The notes beneath the pieces were generated by a model, which saw nothing but the letters and a program-made list of their open reading frames with translations, searched no databases and was not told the DNA's origin. DNA of 64,000 nt. Origin: Ricinus communis. Lineage: Eukaryota > Streptophyta > Magnoliopsida > Malpighiales > Euphorbiaceae. This document shows positions 37,781-52,800 of the stretch, piece after piece. The DNA is taken from NCBI RefSeq assembly GCF_019578655.1, contig NC_063265.1:7846501-7910500 (forward strand), written 5' to 3'. Made by a program: the position numbers and the translations under genes. Positions within the stretch are counted from its first letter, which is position 1; the number at the start of each line of letters is the position of its first letter.

Positions 37781-38631
37781 GGTATGATTAATTTGTTCTA
37801 AAAGATCTACCGCCAATATGTGGACTTCATATTTGATTAATGTTTATTTTATAACTATTCCAATTTTAAGTTTTACCATTATTAATTTCCAGCTATGACA
37901 AGAAAGGGGAGATTAAAGAGAAAAGTTCCAGATAGACCCTTTGATTATCATCCGAAGGCCACTTAGGTCTATTATTTTATTTTGGTTTCCAATAGAGATC
38001 TTATTATTTCAAAATCAGCCCGTATAAATCCTATTGTTATTTCAACCTAAGTGAACTTTAGTTTTGATTCTGATTTAAAATAATAAAATAAAATAATTTA
38101 AATTTAAAATTAAATTAAAATCATCAGTATGTTTTTTTTCTAATATTAAGTTAAAAAAAAGAGACCGCGACATTTAATCAAATAATTAAATAAATTTAAA
38201 ATTTACAACATATTACTTTTTTTTTTTATAAAAAATCAATTTGAATTGAACTGGAATCGATGCCAAACTTGAATTGTCCACTATCTTTGATTGAATTAAA
38301 ACTGATTTGAGCCAGTTTCGAATTGGGTGGGCTGGTTGTGAAGGTGTTTGGTGTGTAAATGTAAAAACGACAACAATAAATACAAAGGCAAGGGCTGGTG
38401 GGGAAGATAGCAACGGAGAGGTGGGTGCTAATCACGTGATACAAAATCCACACAACAACTTATGAAAACAATTGCGATTTTCTATATGGAGTAGACTAGT
38501 CAATTAAACAGAAGAAAAAATAAAAAAGAACAGAAAGGAGCAAAGCTCAACTGAATCAACAAATCAAAATACTATATCTATAACAACCCATAGGAACTGG
38601 AGAGTAATTTGAAGGAAATGCTTTAATTTTG

Positions 38632-41600
38632 ATGGAGCAGGAGAAGAAGAGAGAAATGATGGTGGAAGATAAAATCTTAGAAACAATCAAAGCATGTGAA
38701 CAGCGACAAGAAGGTCCTTTAGTAATGGGGATGGAAGTAGCAAAATGCCTAGTCTCTTTAGGAATAAGCGTACCTAGTCCTGAATTAGGGCAAGTTCTGG
38801 TTTCTTATCTTTGCTTCCAGAATAATCACCCTTCTCTATGGAAGTTTCTTCAACAATCTCTTTCTTCTCGTCTCGTTTCTTCTCTGCACGTTCTCTCGCT
38901 TCTCTCTTCCAGGTTTTCGTTATATTTGCGTTATTTCTCTGTTTGTTTTTTCTTTTTGGCAATTTGATTTTGTTTTTCAATTCTTAATGTTGTGTTTGTA
39001 TTGGTAGAGTAATTCCAAATCGACGCTCGCAACCGGAGGCTTATAGACTGTACCTTGAATTACTTAGTCGATTCTTGTTTTCAGCTGATACAATTGGTGA
39101 TGATGCTCGTAAAGAGAAGTATGTTTTTGTTTAAAAGACAGAACTTAATTATGTTGTTTTGTTGTTGTTGTTGTTGTACATTTTTTTCTTTTTCAAAACT
39201 TGGATCAGGTAGAAATGGTTTTGACTTAAGGTTTACTGTTAGGAAGAAAAATAATAATATCTTTCTTTTCAATAAAATATTAATGTTAAATTTTGTTAAA
39301 CTAAGGCTTACAGGAGGTAAAATGAATGGTCAGGTTTGTGATTTAAGTGTGAATAGAAGTAGTTAATTACGAAAATTCTGTTGTGATTACTTTGAGAATA
39401 GCACTTTAAAAAAAGAATTGTTTGGAAATCAACATTGTGTATACTAATAACTTAATTACACTGGAAATCCCTCTTAACACTATTATGATATTCACTTCTC
39501 TTGAGTCTGATAAAAGATTTTTATTTTGCGTTCGGGAATGCCTTATCCTAGTTGGGGATATAAATAATCTTTGTTTTTCTTTTAAACGATTTACTATAAG
39601 TTGCTCTTGCATGAATTTGAGAACATTGCTTAGTTGAGGGGCTCAATCAGCATGAATGATGATTTGATTAAATTGGCATTAGCTGACATACTGGGGCATG
39701 GATGTTTGATTTAAGTCACAATTTTCACCTCTCAATATCATTTGTTTGATTTATGAGACTCTGGCAGAATGCTAGCTAAGGGGTGTCTCTATTTCTTATT
39801 TGGTCGCCCTATTAAACACTGGAAATTGTGCTCTTCTGTCTTGTAGGATAATAAAGTCGGTTGATGTTGCTCTAAAGCTTTCTCAAACTTATGGAGTTCA
39901 GATTCTGGATCTTGGGCATGTCCTGGTGCTGTTCTTTTTTAGTATTGTTGTTGGCTTGATTGACAGCACATTCAATGACTGGGGATTACTACTGAAGTCT
40001 CCAAATGTACAATGTGGACCATTTGGAAATGATGATAACCAGGATATGGATGTTGATGCCAGAGGGAATTTTAATATGGGAAGACATGAGCATCGTGAAG
40101 TTTTAAGGAAAACTAATCCTATCTTTGCAATAGAGGTTCTGCTAAAATTAACAGAAAGTAGAAAGGCAATGGTTCTACTCCGTGTTGTTCACTCAAACAT
40201 GTATGTATCATTATTCTCCAGTTAATTTGCATTAGAATTTTTCCTCTGCCTGATGTGTGTGTGTGCGTGTGTGTAAAATTGTAGCTCATGATAGCTTGAT
40301 ATGTTGTTTTGTGACTCTACCTTCTGTGTTTAATTTCCTAGGGGTTGGGTATGCACATTTGTGATTTTGCTCTGAATGCATATGTATGCATTCGATCAAC
40401 CATCTGTGTTTTGTTAAATTTATCAACTTTATTCTGCTGCACATTGTGAGAATTTGAACAAATAAGAATCCTTTATTTTTTTTATAGAATGGGCAGTAAC
40501 AACTACTGCCAAGAAGGCTGTAATGCAGATGATTTCCATTTTTATTTTTTTTTCCAATTCTTATGGTTGTCATTCTGTGATGTGTGTTCTTATAATAAAG
40601 GTGTACCCAATATACATGCATCCAAGAATACTTAGTATATTCCTGAGTTAAAAGTTCAATTTCACATTGATATTATATTTTATAGAGGGGTAATGACCAA
40701 TTGGCACCCAAATAAACATATTGGCAACAAGTGAAAAGAAACTGGTTGTTTTTTCTTTCCCTCATATTTACTTGGTTACGAATCAATAGTAGTTTACGGA
40801 AGAAAAGACAAATACTTCACTCCCATCCTTGTTTAATAAATTAAAAATTTTGTTGTTTTGTCTAACTAAGGCTTAATTTGTTTAATGGAGAAAACTTTCG
40901 AATGTTTAACACACCTATGAAATTGAGTAGATGAAAATTATTTATCCAGTGTCATAACACATATTTCTTAGACAAATTATTTTGGAAAAATATCAAAATA
41001 CCCATTTTTTTTTTTAAATTTTTTAATCAAATTTATGATATTTTTAATTTTTTTTTTCATTTTTACTGTGTTAAATATCAAAAATACGGTTTTTTAACTT
41101 TATTTTTTTCAAAACTATGGTTTTGGTTGTTTTTTGGTTTTTCTTTGATTGTTTTTGGGTAAAACAACCGAAGAACTACCACAAAACAATTGAAAAACAA
41201 CTAAAAAACAATCACTCCGTAAATTTGAAAAAAAAGTTAGAAAACAGTATTTTTGAAAAAAATAAAATTTACACAGTAAAAACAATATCTTTTTTTATTG
41301 ATTTTAGGGTATTTTGAAAAGTTCCCATATTTTTATCCAAAAGAAAAAAAGAGTACAAAGTTGGGTGAAATACCATCTTACTGCTTAAGTTGATTGCATG
41401 TGATAGAAGCTTATATGTGAAGAAACTACATATATTGAGGAACTCGCTATATTCCTCTGTTTTTTTTTAAATTATTTTAATTTTTTATAGGCCTGATATA
41501 TTCAACGGGCTCCTGCAAAGGCTGTTGTTTTGTAAAGCCAATGAATTGGCATCCTCCAATATGGAATCCGCAAACCAGCTTTTGGAAAGATTATTCGCCA

Positions 41601-44600
41601 ATATTCAGAGGGTTTATAATTTTGAATACCAGTTAAACCAGCAGCAGATTATTCAGATGCTTATTGATACCAAACCATGCAAGCCTATGGCTTATTGCAA
41701 TTTAGAATCTGAGAAATCTGCTTCTTGGGTTTCCTTTGATATTTACATGGAGAATATAATGGACGGGAAGCAACTTCACATTAGATCATCTATTGCTATA
41801 CTTAGAGGTAAATCTTTTGGAACGTTATCTTTATTTTGCACACATAAACACATGTATGCTTTTATTTGTTTATGTAGATATAAGTTTAAATAAAAACATT
41901 TTGTTTGGGAGCTGCAAGAATTTTTCTTATACTGTAGTTTGCATGTTATAACCTGCAGAAACAATTAAGACACTCCAAGTGCTTAACCGTGCAAGCTGGC
42001 AGGAAACTTTCTTAGCACTCTGGCTTTCAGCTCTTCGGCTTGTGCAACGAGTTGAGATGATCCCGTGTCAACATTTTTTCACTTAAGAAGATAGGTTCCA
42101 ATATATAAAGAACACTTATTTTTCTGCTTCATGGCTGTCTCTTTTCAGGAACGTGACCCTGTGGAAGGTCCTATTCCACATCTTGAGTCTCGTCTTTGCA
42201 TCCTTTTGACTATTGTCCCCTTGGCAATTGCTAATATATTGGAGGATGAGACCAAATCTTGTTCCTCTGCGCTTCAGGGAGCTGGAACATCTGGACACAT
42301 GGAGACTAGGTTTCAGTGTCAGGTGGAGGGGAATGGTCAAATTTCAAGGAAACATGGACTTATTTCAGCTCTTCAGGTCCTTGGAGACTTCTCTGGTCTC
42401 TTATGCCCTCCTGCATCTGTCGTTGGCGCAGCAAATGCTGCAGCTATAAAGGCAGCAAGTTTCATTTCCAATTCCAAAAATGCAAAAAGTGGTTTAGGTG
42501 GTGGTAATCATATTGATGCTTCTGTCAATGCAGGTAACTTGGGAGTGGTCATGTAGTTCAATTCTTAGTCTTGCAATTCTTGTTCGCACTATATTAACAC
42601 TATATCGATGGACCACCTGTTTCCCTTTTTACTTTCCAATGTTTTACATGATGTTTTTGCTCTTTGTTCATGCTTTTCAGGTGGTAACATGAGGCACCTC
42701 ATAGTAGAAGCCTGCATTGCAAGAAATCTAATTGATGCATCAGCATATTTTTGGCCTGGCTATGTACCTGCTGCAGCAATTTCAATGTCAGATTTACCAC
42801 CGCTTCAAAAATCTCCTTGGTTAACATTTATGGAGGGATCAGCACTGAATAATTCTCTTGTAAATTCACTTCTCACGACTCCTGCTACCAGGTAAAACAA
42901 ATAAGATAAGATAACAAAAGAGAAAAAGCAATTTGACTTCCAGAATAGCAAAGTTGTTAATTTTGTCCTCTTCATTGCTTCTGGTAAAGTTTAGCAGAGA
43001 TAGAGAAGTTATATCATATTGCATTAAATGGGTCAGCAGAGCAGTCAGCAGCTGCAAAAATTCTATGCGGTGCATCGCTAACTCGTGGATGGAATATTCA
43101 GGTAGCACATGCGCTTCATTTATGCTGAAATATTTCAATTTGGCGGCCTCCATAACTTCTTATACATGAACTAGCTAATAGAGATTGTTGTTTTAATTGT
43201 TCAGATGTTTCAAAATTCATGATCATGCTATTTACCTTTTTTGTGGTTGTTTAATGGAGTGTATTCTTATATGAAATATGTTAATTTACCATGGAGTAGC
43301 TATGGGAAAATGAATATTTCTTAATGTTTCTGTCTTAAAGAGTGTACATGTGTGTAGATAGATAAATTGTCCTAATTCAACTGAAAGCTTTCAATGTCCT
43401 TAGATCTGTGTAATTGCTTGGCAAATGGAGGTAAGGTATTTATTCTAAATTTTGCAAAGTAAAAGGAAATTTAATATGATCTTGTCTTACTCTTGGCACG
43501 AGTAAAGTAATGCCTTTTTCCATCATGCTCTGAATGTACTACAGTAGGAAAGCAAATTCTACACAGGTTCCTGCCTGAGACATTGATGAATAACTATAGA
43601 AGGGTCGAACAAAGTAAAATGGACATGGTAAAAGTATGAAGTGGGATTAAGAGAATGGTAAAGGGATACTTAAAGTGCTGTTCATGTTATTGAGGACAAT
43701 ATTTTATTAGGATGCACAAAGAATTTAAAATCGAATGGATAAGCTCATCCGAAGTGTTGTGGAACTTTCTGATTTCTCACTTGTTTGTTTGTCTGTGAAG
43801 GTGTCAACTACCTCTTCATTACCTAAGCTCATACCCAGGGTAAAGTATCATATGGTCAAAGCCTAAAAGGAATTTATGAGACTGTTTTGTTACTAGCCAT
43901 ATCTACATAACCAAATGTTTAGGGAGTTAGTTAATGCGATAAACAGTGGTGTATGGTTCAGAAAGGTCCTCTGAAATTTTCTAAGCATAATGAATCAGAA
44001 AGACAATGCAAGGCACCCAAAAGTTAGAGAAGCGAAGGAAGATCTTGAGTTGTGTAGCTGAGCTGCTTTCTAAATGTTGCTTGTGTAGTTCTCTTTGTCA
44101 CCCCATTTATCCCCTTTTCCTAATATTCATTTGAGCCTAATCCCAAAGGCTAGGTAAAGTAGCTGAATGTGCTTACTTCTTCCTAGAGATGATATTGGAT
44201 GTACTACAAGAGTTATGTTCTTGTTTCAGTTAAAAATTCTTTATTATTACATTTGTTTTTTAGGACCCGATATTCTTTGTTTTACCACTGCTATGCATTT
44301 GAAGGTAATTCTTATATCTTGACACTGAATGTTTCTGTGTCAGGAGCATGTAGTGCACTATTTGGTCAAGCTTCTTTCTCCTCCTGTACCTTCTACACAC
44401 AGCGGACTAAGGAGTCACTTGGTTGACTATGCTCCTATGCTCAGTGCCATTCTTTTTGGAGCTTCATCAATTGATAATGTCCATATACTTTCTTTGCATG
44501 GCGTTGTAAGTGAAATAATACGACTGTCTTTTTTGTTTTTATTACTACAAGCTGGATTTGCCTTTTAACATTTGATGATATGGGATCTTTCTTTTAGCCT

Positions 44601-47600
44601 TATATTTCTTGGATATGAAAAGAAATGTTATTAAACTAGAAGGGAAGAAGACATGGCTCCATTCTGACTTTCATATTCGATTTTATTGGCGAGTTTTCAT
44701 GCTAGAAAATTTACTTAATTTGTCTTCGATGACTTCGTCTCACATCTATTTGGGTTTTTGGAAAAATTTAGAAAAGTATCTTGTGATTAAGTGCTTGAAC
44801 ACTTAAGTAACAAGACTCTTGTGCTATTTTAGTACTTTGAGGTTTGAGTTATTTCCATTTTAATACTATCTTTATATTTTTATTTTTTTTTCAAAATTTA
44901 TATTCAAGTAGTATTTTCTATGATTAGAAAAGGAAAAGATATTTATTAATAATATCTAAGATGCCTTGAAGAAAATTTATTTATTAATTTTTGTATAGTT
45001 TTCTCCGTCATGAACTCTTATTTAAAATGAAAAAAGTTGTTCATGCTGTATTGATATGTACAATGTAATTCTTGTATGGATAATACACAAGTTACGAGCA
45101 GCACAAAAACCAAAAGGTGCATTTCTGAAATTTCCCCTTGTTCTCTATATTGTGATGATCTCTTTATGTTTCCATCTCTTTTAGACATTTGTGAAGTTGT
45201 AAAGTTGAATCTCCTTGTGATCTGATGAACTCAATGATTCTATTCGTTCAGATTCCTGAATTTGCTGCTTCTTTAATGCCTATTTGCGAGACATTTGGGT
45301 CGCTTATGCCTACGTCAACTAATGTATCTAGTACATGTGATGAGCCCTCATTTTACATGGTTTTTTCTGCTGCTTTTCTCTTTCTTCTTCGTCTATGGAA
45401 ATTCTATAGACCCTCTGTTGAGCAGTGGTTGACGGGAGGAGGAACCTTGGGAAGTGAGATTACTTTGGAGTATCTTTTAATGTTGCGCAACAGACGCATT
45501 GCCTCAAAAAATTCTGCTGCTTTGGGTGAAATCAACAGTGTTAACAGTGATTCGGTCCAAATTGAATCCATATCAGATAAGCCTGTATATGTTGACTTTT
45601 ATCCTAAATTACGAGCTTGGTATTGTCAAAACAAGTCGTGTGTAGCTTCAACACTGTCTGGGCTTTCTACTGGAAATCCTGTTCATCAGGTTGCTAACAA
45701 AATCTTAAACATGATTTACTCAAAAATGACTAGAATCGGAACCTCTCCGGGAAATTCCTCAACTCTATCAAGCAACAGCTTATGCGGGTCCTCCTCAAGT
45801 AGTGGTGAAGATCCTTATCAGAGACCAATGCTTCCTGCATGGGAAGTGTTGGAGGCTGTTCCTTTCGTTCTTGAGGCTATATTAACAGCTTGTGCTCATG
45901 GAAGGCTTTCATCTCGGGACTTGACAACAGGTTACATAAAGGCTAGCTTTCTTGTTTGTTAAGAATTTTTGGTGGTTTTATTTTCTTATTATGATTGTGT
46001 TGATTAATCCATCTCTTTGTCATTAGCAGAAAGACAAACACATGTTTTATTGGAAATTTGGAAGTATAAAACTGAAGTCACTCTATGATGTCTGTTTTCA
46101 GTTACTCAGTTTACTTAACACTTGCAGGTCTGAGAGACCTCATTGACTTTCTTCCTGCATCTCTTGGAGGCATTATCAGTTACTTTGCTGCAGAAGTAAC
46201 TCGGGGCACATGGAAACCAGTTCCAATGAATGGAACAGATTGGCCTAGTCCCGCAGCTGTCCTATCATCTGTCGAATCTGAAATGAGAGAAATTCTTTCT
46301 GCTGCAGGAGTTGATTTTCCGACCTTTTCTTCCAGTATGTTTCACCAAGTTTTATTTATTTATTATTATTTTCTTATGGTCTATCTAATGAATACAGCAA
46401 TCTAATTCTATTGTCTTCTTCTTTAAAAATTTTCATTTAATGGAGTTCTGTATAGGTATAGATGAAAAATTAAATTTCCACTTGAACAACAGTATATTCT
46501 TGGACTAGGAAATGTGGACTTTAGCGTATGCGTATATGGGCTATAAATGGGGAACGCTATTACTATATGGTCTTGCTGAAGTAGGTGTCCCGGGCTAGGA
46601 GAATCCTATCTTATTTTTCTCAAAATGGTTGGGTTCTTTAGATTTGAATGTACTCTTCCCTTCTTCCCTGCAAACTTAGACTTTCACTTCTGCACCAAAC
46701 AATGGTCTCATCCTTATGTTGACACGACTGCTTGATGCGGAGATTCTGCTTGGCTGTTTTGCTGTTTTTGAGTGAGCCTTGTTTTATGGGGCCTGGCTTG
46801 GCACAAACATGTTGGAAGTTCGTAATTCTTTTATTTTTGCTGGTTTCTCTCATTTTTGTGGACTTCTTACAATTGTAGCTCCATTCAGCAATGGAACTGT
46901 TTCTAATAAATGGATGCAATATCGAATTGAATGATGAGACATGTAGTAGAGCTGTTATTACAAAATTAAGAGTGCTTATTTTAAATCCTAAAGCCTGTGT
47001 AACTTCTTGCAGGGCATTTGCCTGTCATGCTTCCATTGCCAATGGCAGCTCTGGTCAGCTTAACTATCACTTTCAAACTCAACAAAGGCCTCGACTACCT
47101 TCATGTTGTAGTTGGGCCAGCGTTGGAGAATTGCGCATCAGGTTGCCCCTGGCCTAGCGTTCCAATAATTGGCTCTCTGTGGGCCCAAAAGGTCCGTCGC
47201 TGGCATGACTACATAGTTGTATCATGTGCTCGCTCTGTTTTCAGGCAAAATAAAGAAGCCGTCTCTAAGCTTTTAAGAAGTTGCTTCTCCTCATTCCTCG
47301 GATCAGTTAATGTTTCATCGCCTTTGTTGACCAATCAATGCAGCATAGGGGGTCTATTGGGAAATACTATTCCGAGTGCTTGTGGATCCCTGGCTCCTGG
47401 ATTTCTTTACCTTCGCTCTTGTCGGACGATACAAGATATTCAATATGTGAATGGTGTGATCATAGGTCTTGTAGGAGAGCATGCCAGGGAATCAGCTGCG
47501 AGATGGGCAAACACAAGCTCCTCACGCCTGAAGTCTAGCCAAGCATCTCTGAACCTAGCAGCTGCAAAGGCAAGGGAAGCAGCCACACTGGGTGCAAGCC

Positions 47601-48100
47601 TCTTATGCATTTCAGGGGGGATGAATCTCGTCCAGGAACTCTACCTGGAGACGATACCCACCTGGTTACTCTCATCCAAAGCCGTGAAACATGGTGAGAT
47701 GAGTGTTGTATCTCGGATTGTGGAAGGATATGCAATGGCTTACATGTTGGTCCTGTCAGGGTCATTAGTATGGGGGGCTGGGAGTAAATCTCCATCATGG
47801 GCATTGTCTAGAAGGGCGCACATTGTCGGCTCCCACATGGACTTTTTGGCAGGGGTATTGGAGGGACACATATCGCTTGGCTGTCATCCAGCCACTTGGA
47901 AAGCTTATTTCTCTTGTTTAGTTCGCTTGCTGGCAAGTTTTGCTCCAGCCTGGATACAAGAAGTGAGGCTGGAAACTATGAAGAAGTTGGCCAATGGATT
48001 GAGAGGATGGTATGAAACTGAGTTGGCTATCTCTCTGCTCGAAAGAGGTGGGGTTGCAGCCATTGGCCTTGTAGCCGAGCTAGTAAATGTTTTGGATTGA
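38632..48100 (+). CDS. MED33: Mediator complex subunit MED33 (MED33A/B, REF4 family)
   Basis: This is a 12-exon gene: 38632-38912, 39008-39118, 39847-40200, 41491-41807, 41959-42050, 42149-42533, 42681-42891, 42990-43101, 44344-44505, 45252-45930, 46128-46334 and 47013-48100. All joins are GT-AG with matching phases, and the sum of 3999 nt encodes 1332 residues plus stop, close to the family's size of about 1300. Diagnostic stretches are LWKFLQQSLSSRLVSS, VIPNRRSQPEAYRLYLELL, GGNMRHLIVEACIARNLIDASA and WPSPAAVLSSVE. MED33 is a plant-type Mediator tail subunit related to MED5, acting in the nucleus between transcription factors and RNA polymerase II; Arabidopsis REF4 and RFR1 repress phenylpropanoid genes. 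I used ATG 38632. Whether it is MED33A or B cannot be decided. Intron 3 holds a foldback element. Confidence 0.93.
40985..41335. mobile_element. Foldback MITE in MED33 intron 3
   Basis: The left end has TATCAAAATACCC (40991-41003) and the right end GGGTATTTTGAAAA (41307-41320), which are near-inverted copies. Inside, TTTTTACTGTG on the left is matched by CACAGTAAAAA on the right, and the AAAAACAA runs form further arms around a centre at about 41160. It lies wholly within the intron, well away from both splice sites. Confidence 0.65.
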
Positions 48101-49889
48101 GTAATTCCAAGCTGAGCATAAATCACAACTTGGTTTCTGCTCCTCCGCATGTTGGGAGCATGTCAACTATGGTTCCCATATTATGTGTGTGGAGCATAGA
48201 CTTGGCTTCTGAGTGGCGAAGGAATGGGCAGAAGGTTTATGGTGTAAGCAATTTGTGAAACTTTGCCGTATCTGATTGACACAGATGATTCAGAGAATTA
48301 AAATTTGAACCGAGTACCTGAGGTTGAAGATATTGCGATTTGGCCTTCGAAGAGGCTATGATAAGGAGTTGGAGCTATACAATAATGATAGCTGTTCCCT
48401 CTTGGAAGCGAAGTTGGAAGAAGGTACGTATTTAATTGTCAACCATATGTTGGGGTGCAGAACCATGTGCTTTGTTTGGCAAAGAACATACGTCAAAAAT
48501 GAAGAGGTGGAAAGGGTTAATGTTCTGCCCATGTGCAAGAAAAATTACAAAATCGATTGAGGGAGAGCTGGAAAAAGGAAAAAACAAACAAACAAAAGAA
48601 AAATTCTTATCCTAAACAAATTAATCATGACTTTCTAACTAATTTTTATTGTTTGCCATTTTGTTTTGTGCTTTCTAAAATCCATTCTCGTTTAAGCTGG
48701 AAGCATTACGAAAACGAGAGAACTGCTAGTTTAGAAAATGAATCTCCTCACATATAGTCGCAGGATGATGTTGTTGAATGGAATTATAGAACTGACCCTA
48801 AATGTACTTTGGGTTATATAATTCAATAGTTTGTAAAAATAATTCAGCTCAATTTTAAGACTTTCTCTTTGAATGAATATTATATTTAATTCTTTCGATA
48901 CCAACGGTAATTGAATTGCTCTTACCAAATCACTGTGAACTAAAAAAAAACTCGATCTGAATTGTTTTTGAAATATTAAAAAAAAAAAACAAAAGAAATG
49001 CAATTTTCTCTTTTATGAAAAAAAGAAAAAGCAGTAATGATTTTTGCTGGGAAAAACAGATTGGCGGGGCCGCCTTTCGAAAACGAAAGTTCATTGTTTG
49101 AAACTTGAAAATTTAGAACGAGATTATTATAAGGAAAGAAAGGCGCAAAAAAAGAAAACGAATAATTTGACCCCTGTATTATTGAGGTTTCTGCTATTAA
49201 GCCCTTGTATATACTTAATTAGTGACAACTAAAATGATAGCACAAGGGCTTAACACCAAAAATTCAAATTGTATAATGGCTAATATTATGCGTTTGGTAA
49301 AAACAATTGATCAATTTTATCGATAATTACTTAAATTTTCGCCAATTTTATTATACAATTAAAAGCTCAAATATTTAATTTTAAAAATTTAAAATTCGTA
49401 GTAAAATTTAAATTAATGATTTTATTTTTGATGCAAGATAGGAAAAAACTAGAAACTAGAAAGCGATTAAGCGCTGATGAGAAGTACCACGTAAATCATA
49501 ATTTTCTTTTAATTTAAACAAAGTATTTACCAAATAATATATGGAATATTAAAATAATAAAAGGAACTCAAAATTTAATTTTGAAAATAGTAAAAAATAT
49601 AATAACGTTACTGAATTCCTCCTTCATTCTTCCTCCTCCTTCCTCTCCTCCTACTCACACAGCCTGCTCATCTCTCAACTCAAACTTCACATAAGGAAAA
49701 GAGACAAGGTAGGTGTTTGCTACAGTGATACCCTAATGCTATTCCAATTCAACTGTTTACCGAATTTCAGATTTTTATTTGTTTCAGATTAGGGTTTGGA
49801 CTTGAGGTTCAAGTAGGGGTCTGGCTTTTTAGAGTTAATTTATATCAGTAAACAATCGTAAGCTCAAGAGAAAGGAATAAAGATTGTGG
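48101..49889. other. Region between MED33 and the WD40-like gene
   Basis: It holds the MED33 3' UTR and the promoter and 5' UTR of the next gene. From about 49620 it is pyrimidine-rich (CTTCCTCCTCCTTCC), and GTAGGT...TTTCAG (about 49709-49787) is a plausible 5' UTR intron. A telo-box-like TAGGGTTT follows at about 49790-49797. No supported gene; short open frames at 48324-48757 and 49044 have no domain. Confidence 0.6.
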
Positions 49890-52800
49890 ATGGAAGGAAG
49901 GAGAATATCGGCGAATCCAAGGCCGTGTTCGGGAAGAAGAGTATTAGCAAAGAAAAGGCAACGGTCAAATGGGTTAATGAACACTGTTAAAAAGCTTCAG
50001 CGACGCGAGATTTCTTCTAAACCAGATCGCGCTTTTACTATGAGTAATGCTCAGGAACGATTCCGCAATATGCGTTTAAAGGTCTCTTTCTCTCTTATTC
50101 TTCTTTGTTTTGTTTTTAAAAACTAGGGCAAATACAGTAATTTGCTTTTCCTAATTCTTGAAGTATTTGCAATTATTCTCCTTGAATTTGAATAATGTAT
50201 ACTGAAACTTGTACAATTTATTACTTAATTGTTGGTGGCTGTTGCTGTTGTTTTTATTTTTAGTATTATCATTTCAAGAGTTACTTTTTCAAGATAGAGT
50301 TAAATGTGTCTGGTTTTCAATTTTAATCAGGAGGAATATGATACACATGATCCCAAAGGCCATTGTTCAGTAGTACTGCCTTTTTTGATGAAGAGAACCA
50401 AAGTTATTGAGATTGTGGCCGCTCGTGACATTGTCTTTGCTCTTGCTCATTCCGGTGTTTGTGCAGCTTTTAGTAGAGGTACTAACTAATTATAATATCA
50501 TAATTGTACTCTTTTTCCAGTGAAGGAGTGTGATTCTAATTATTATTGTTAATGCAGAGACAAATCAGAGAATTTGTTTTCTGAATGTGAGTCCTGATGA
50601 AGTCATTCGAAGCTTGTTCTACAATAAAAATAATGATTCCCTCATAACAGTTTCAGTTTATGCTTCAGATAACTTTAGCTCGTTGAAGTGTAGATCTACT
50701 AGGATTGAGTATGTTAATACCTTCTCTTCTTTTCATTATCTCTTTTCTTTATCAAGGTTTATCTTATGATTGTGTATATTAGATTCTTTGATGTGTGTAT
50801 TATTTTTAAATGGTTAGGTACATAAAAAGGGGCAAGCCAGATGCTGGTTTTGCTCTTTTTGAGTCCGAGTCATTGAAGTGGCCGGGGTTTGTAGAATTTG
50901 ATGATGTTAATGGGAAGGTTTTAACCTACTCTGCCCAAGACAGGTGCTTTTCCAGCCCACTTACTGTGTCATTGCAAAATGTCTCATTACTAACTTCTAT
51001 TTTTTAATTTTTCATATGATAATCACGATCAGTGTATACAAGGTTTTTGACCTTAAGAACTACACGATGCTGTACTCTATATCGGATAAACATGTACAAG
51101 AAATCAAGATCAGGTAGTCTCTCTATCTTTCTATCTATCTGTCTATCTATTCGTGTTTGCGTATGTGGGCGCACTTTACGCTTTCTGCTTAGACTTATAT
51201 TTGGTCTCATTGTCATTACAATGTAGTTTTTAATTGTAGGAAAATGTTATGAATATAGTTAACCTCTCAGTCTTTCAACCTTCTGCAAGAGCATATATTG
51301 AAAAAAAAAAAAAATTCATTAGGTTGTTCATATATGTTACCGTTTTTTCCTGACCTTTTTGGATACTAATTCCAAGTGGTCCTTCATTTACCCAAATTGA
51401 ATGAGTTCTAAGATGTGTCATTTTATGTGTTACATGATCTGCAGTCCAGGTATCATGTTATTGATTTTCAATAGAGCAAGTAGCCATGTACCTCTTAAGA
51501 TTTTATCAATAGAAGATGGCACAGTTCTCAAAGCCTTCAACCATTTACTTCATCGGAATAAGAAGGTGGACTTCATTGAACAATTTAATGAAAAGCTTCT
51601 TGTCAAGCAGGAAAACGAGAATCTCCAGATTCTTGATGTGAGTTATCAGTTTAAGTTAGTGACCTTTTTGCTGCATGATTACTTTATATGCCAGTAATTG
51701 AATATTCCTGTAAGCAGGTTCGAAATGCTGAGCTAATGGAAGTTAGCAGAACTGAGTTCATGACTCCCTCTGCATTTATCTTTCTCTATGAGAATCAGTT
51801 GTTCTTAACTTTCAGAAATAGAACTGTTGCTGTCTGGAACTTCCGTGGGGAGCTTGTCACGTCATTTGAGGATCACCTGTTATGGCACCCTGACTGTAAC
51901 ACAAATAATATATACATTACGAGTGATCAGGATCTTATTATTTCTTACTGTAAAGCTGAGACTGAAGAGCAATGGATGGAAGGAAGCGGTAACTTTTCCT
52001 GCTACTCTTTTAGTTGTTTACTATTATCGAATGTTTATACAGCTTATGGTTTGAGCTAGCAGAATACTGGTACAATCTTAGTGGGACATAGTTATATTGG
52101 TTCAAACTCTTAGAATATCACCCAGCTCCTTTTTGCAAGCTTGCGGAAAGGCTTTTTTTTAATTTTTCCTGAAGTTTTTGCAATTGTAGTCTATTACAGT
52201 AGCAAAAACCATAAATTTCACCTTTAGCAAGCTAATGGAGCTTTGATACTTTTGAGTTCATTTATAATGATACAATCATTAGAATTCAGACATAATCAAT
52301 GCAGTGAGATTCTACCTGGAAAACATCTTGGCTGCTACCCTGCGGTCTCATGTACTAGCTTGGAATACTTATGTCTAATTTCAAGTTGGCTGCTAGGGAT
52401 AGAACTTGTCTTCTTGCAACTGAAGATTCAAAACCTCTGCTTGGGTCAATATTATTCAAAACCTCATATGGTTTGAGTTGTTTGTTTGTTGCTTGGATTC
52501 GCATGAACTCTAATGAATTTTACCATATCTTATTGAAACCTACAGTTAACTCAGGATTTTGATCTGTCGCAAAGTAACCAATTTAGGCTTTCTTTTTAAC
52601 CATTCTTTCTTTTAGCCACCAATTTTTGTTGCTTTGGCCAATGTTTATATCTGATGCTAAGTAATTAAAAACAAGTGTTTGATTCTAGAGTATGTGTAAA
52701 TGTTGCAAATGCTGTATCAATTACTGAATTTTGGGTTATGAAAAAAATTTATTGCCACATCTTTTCAGAAGGAGCAATTAACTTTGCTGAATTTTGCAGC

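Larger units (their letters stand above)
29048..38631. other. 9.6-kb gene desert, AT-rich repeats
   Basis: I see no supported protein gene in this stretch. It contains a TA repeat (30299-30342), a GC-rich island (31950-32180), a large foldback (34656-35920) with a related direct copy (37110-37780), an 89-bp tandem duplication (35921-36085) and a second TA repeat (36085-36138). Short open frames at 31796-32032, 38213-38413 and 38226-38453 have no recognisable domain. Confidence 0.65.
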
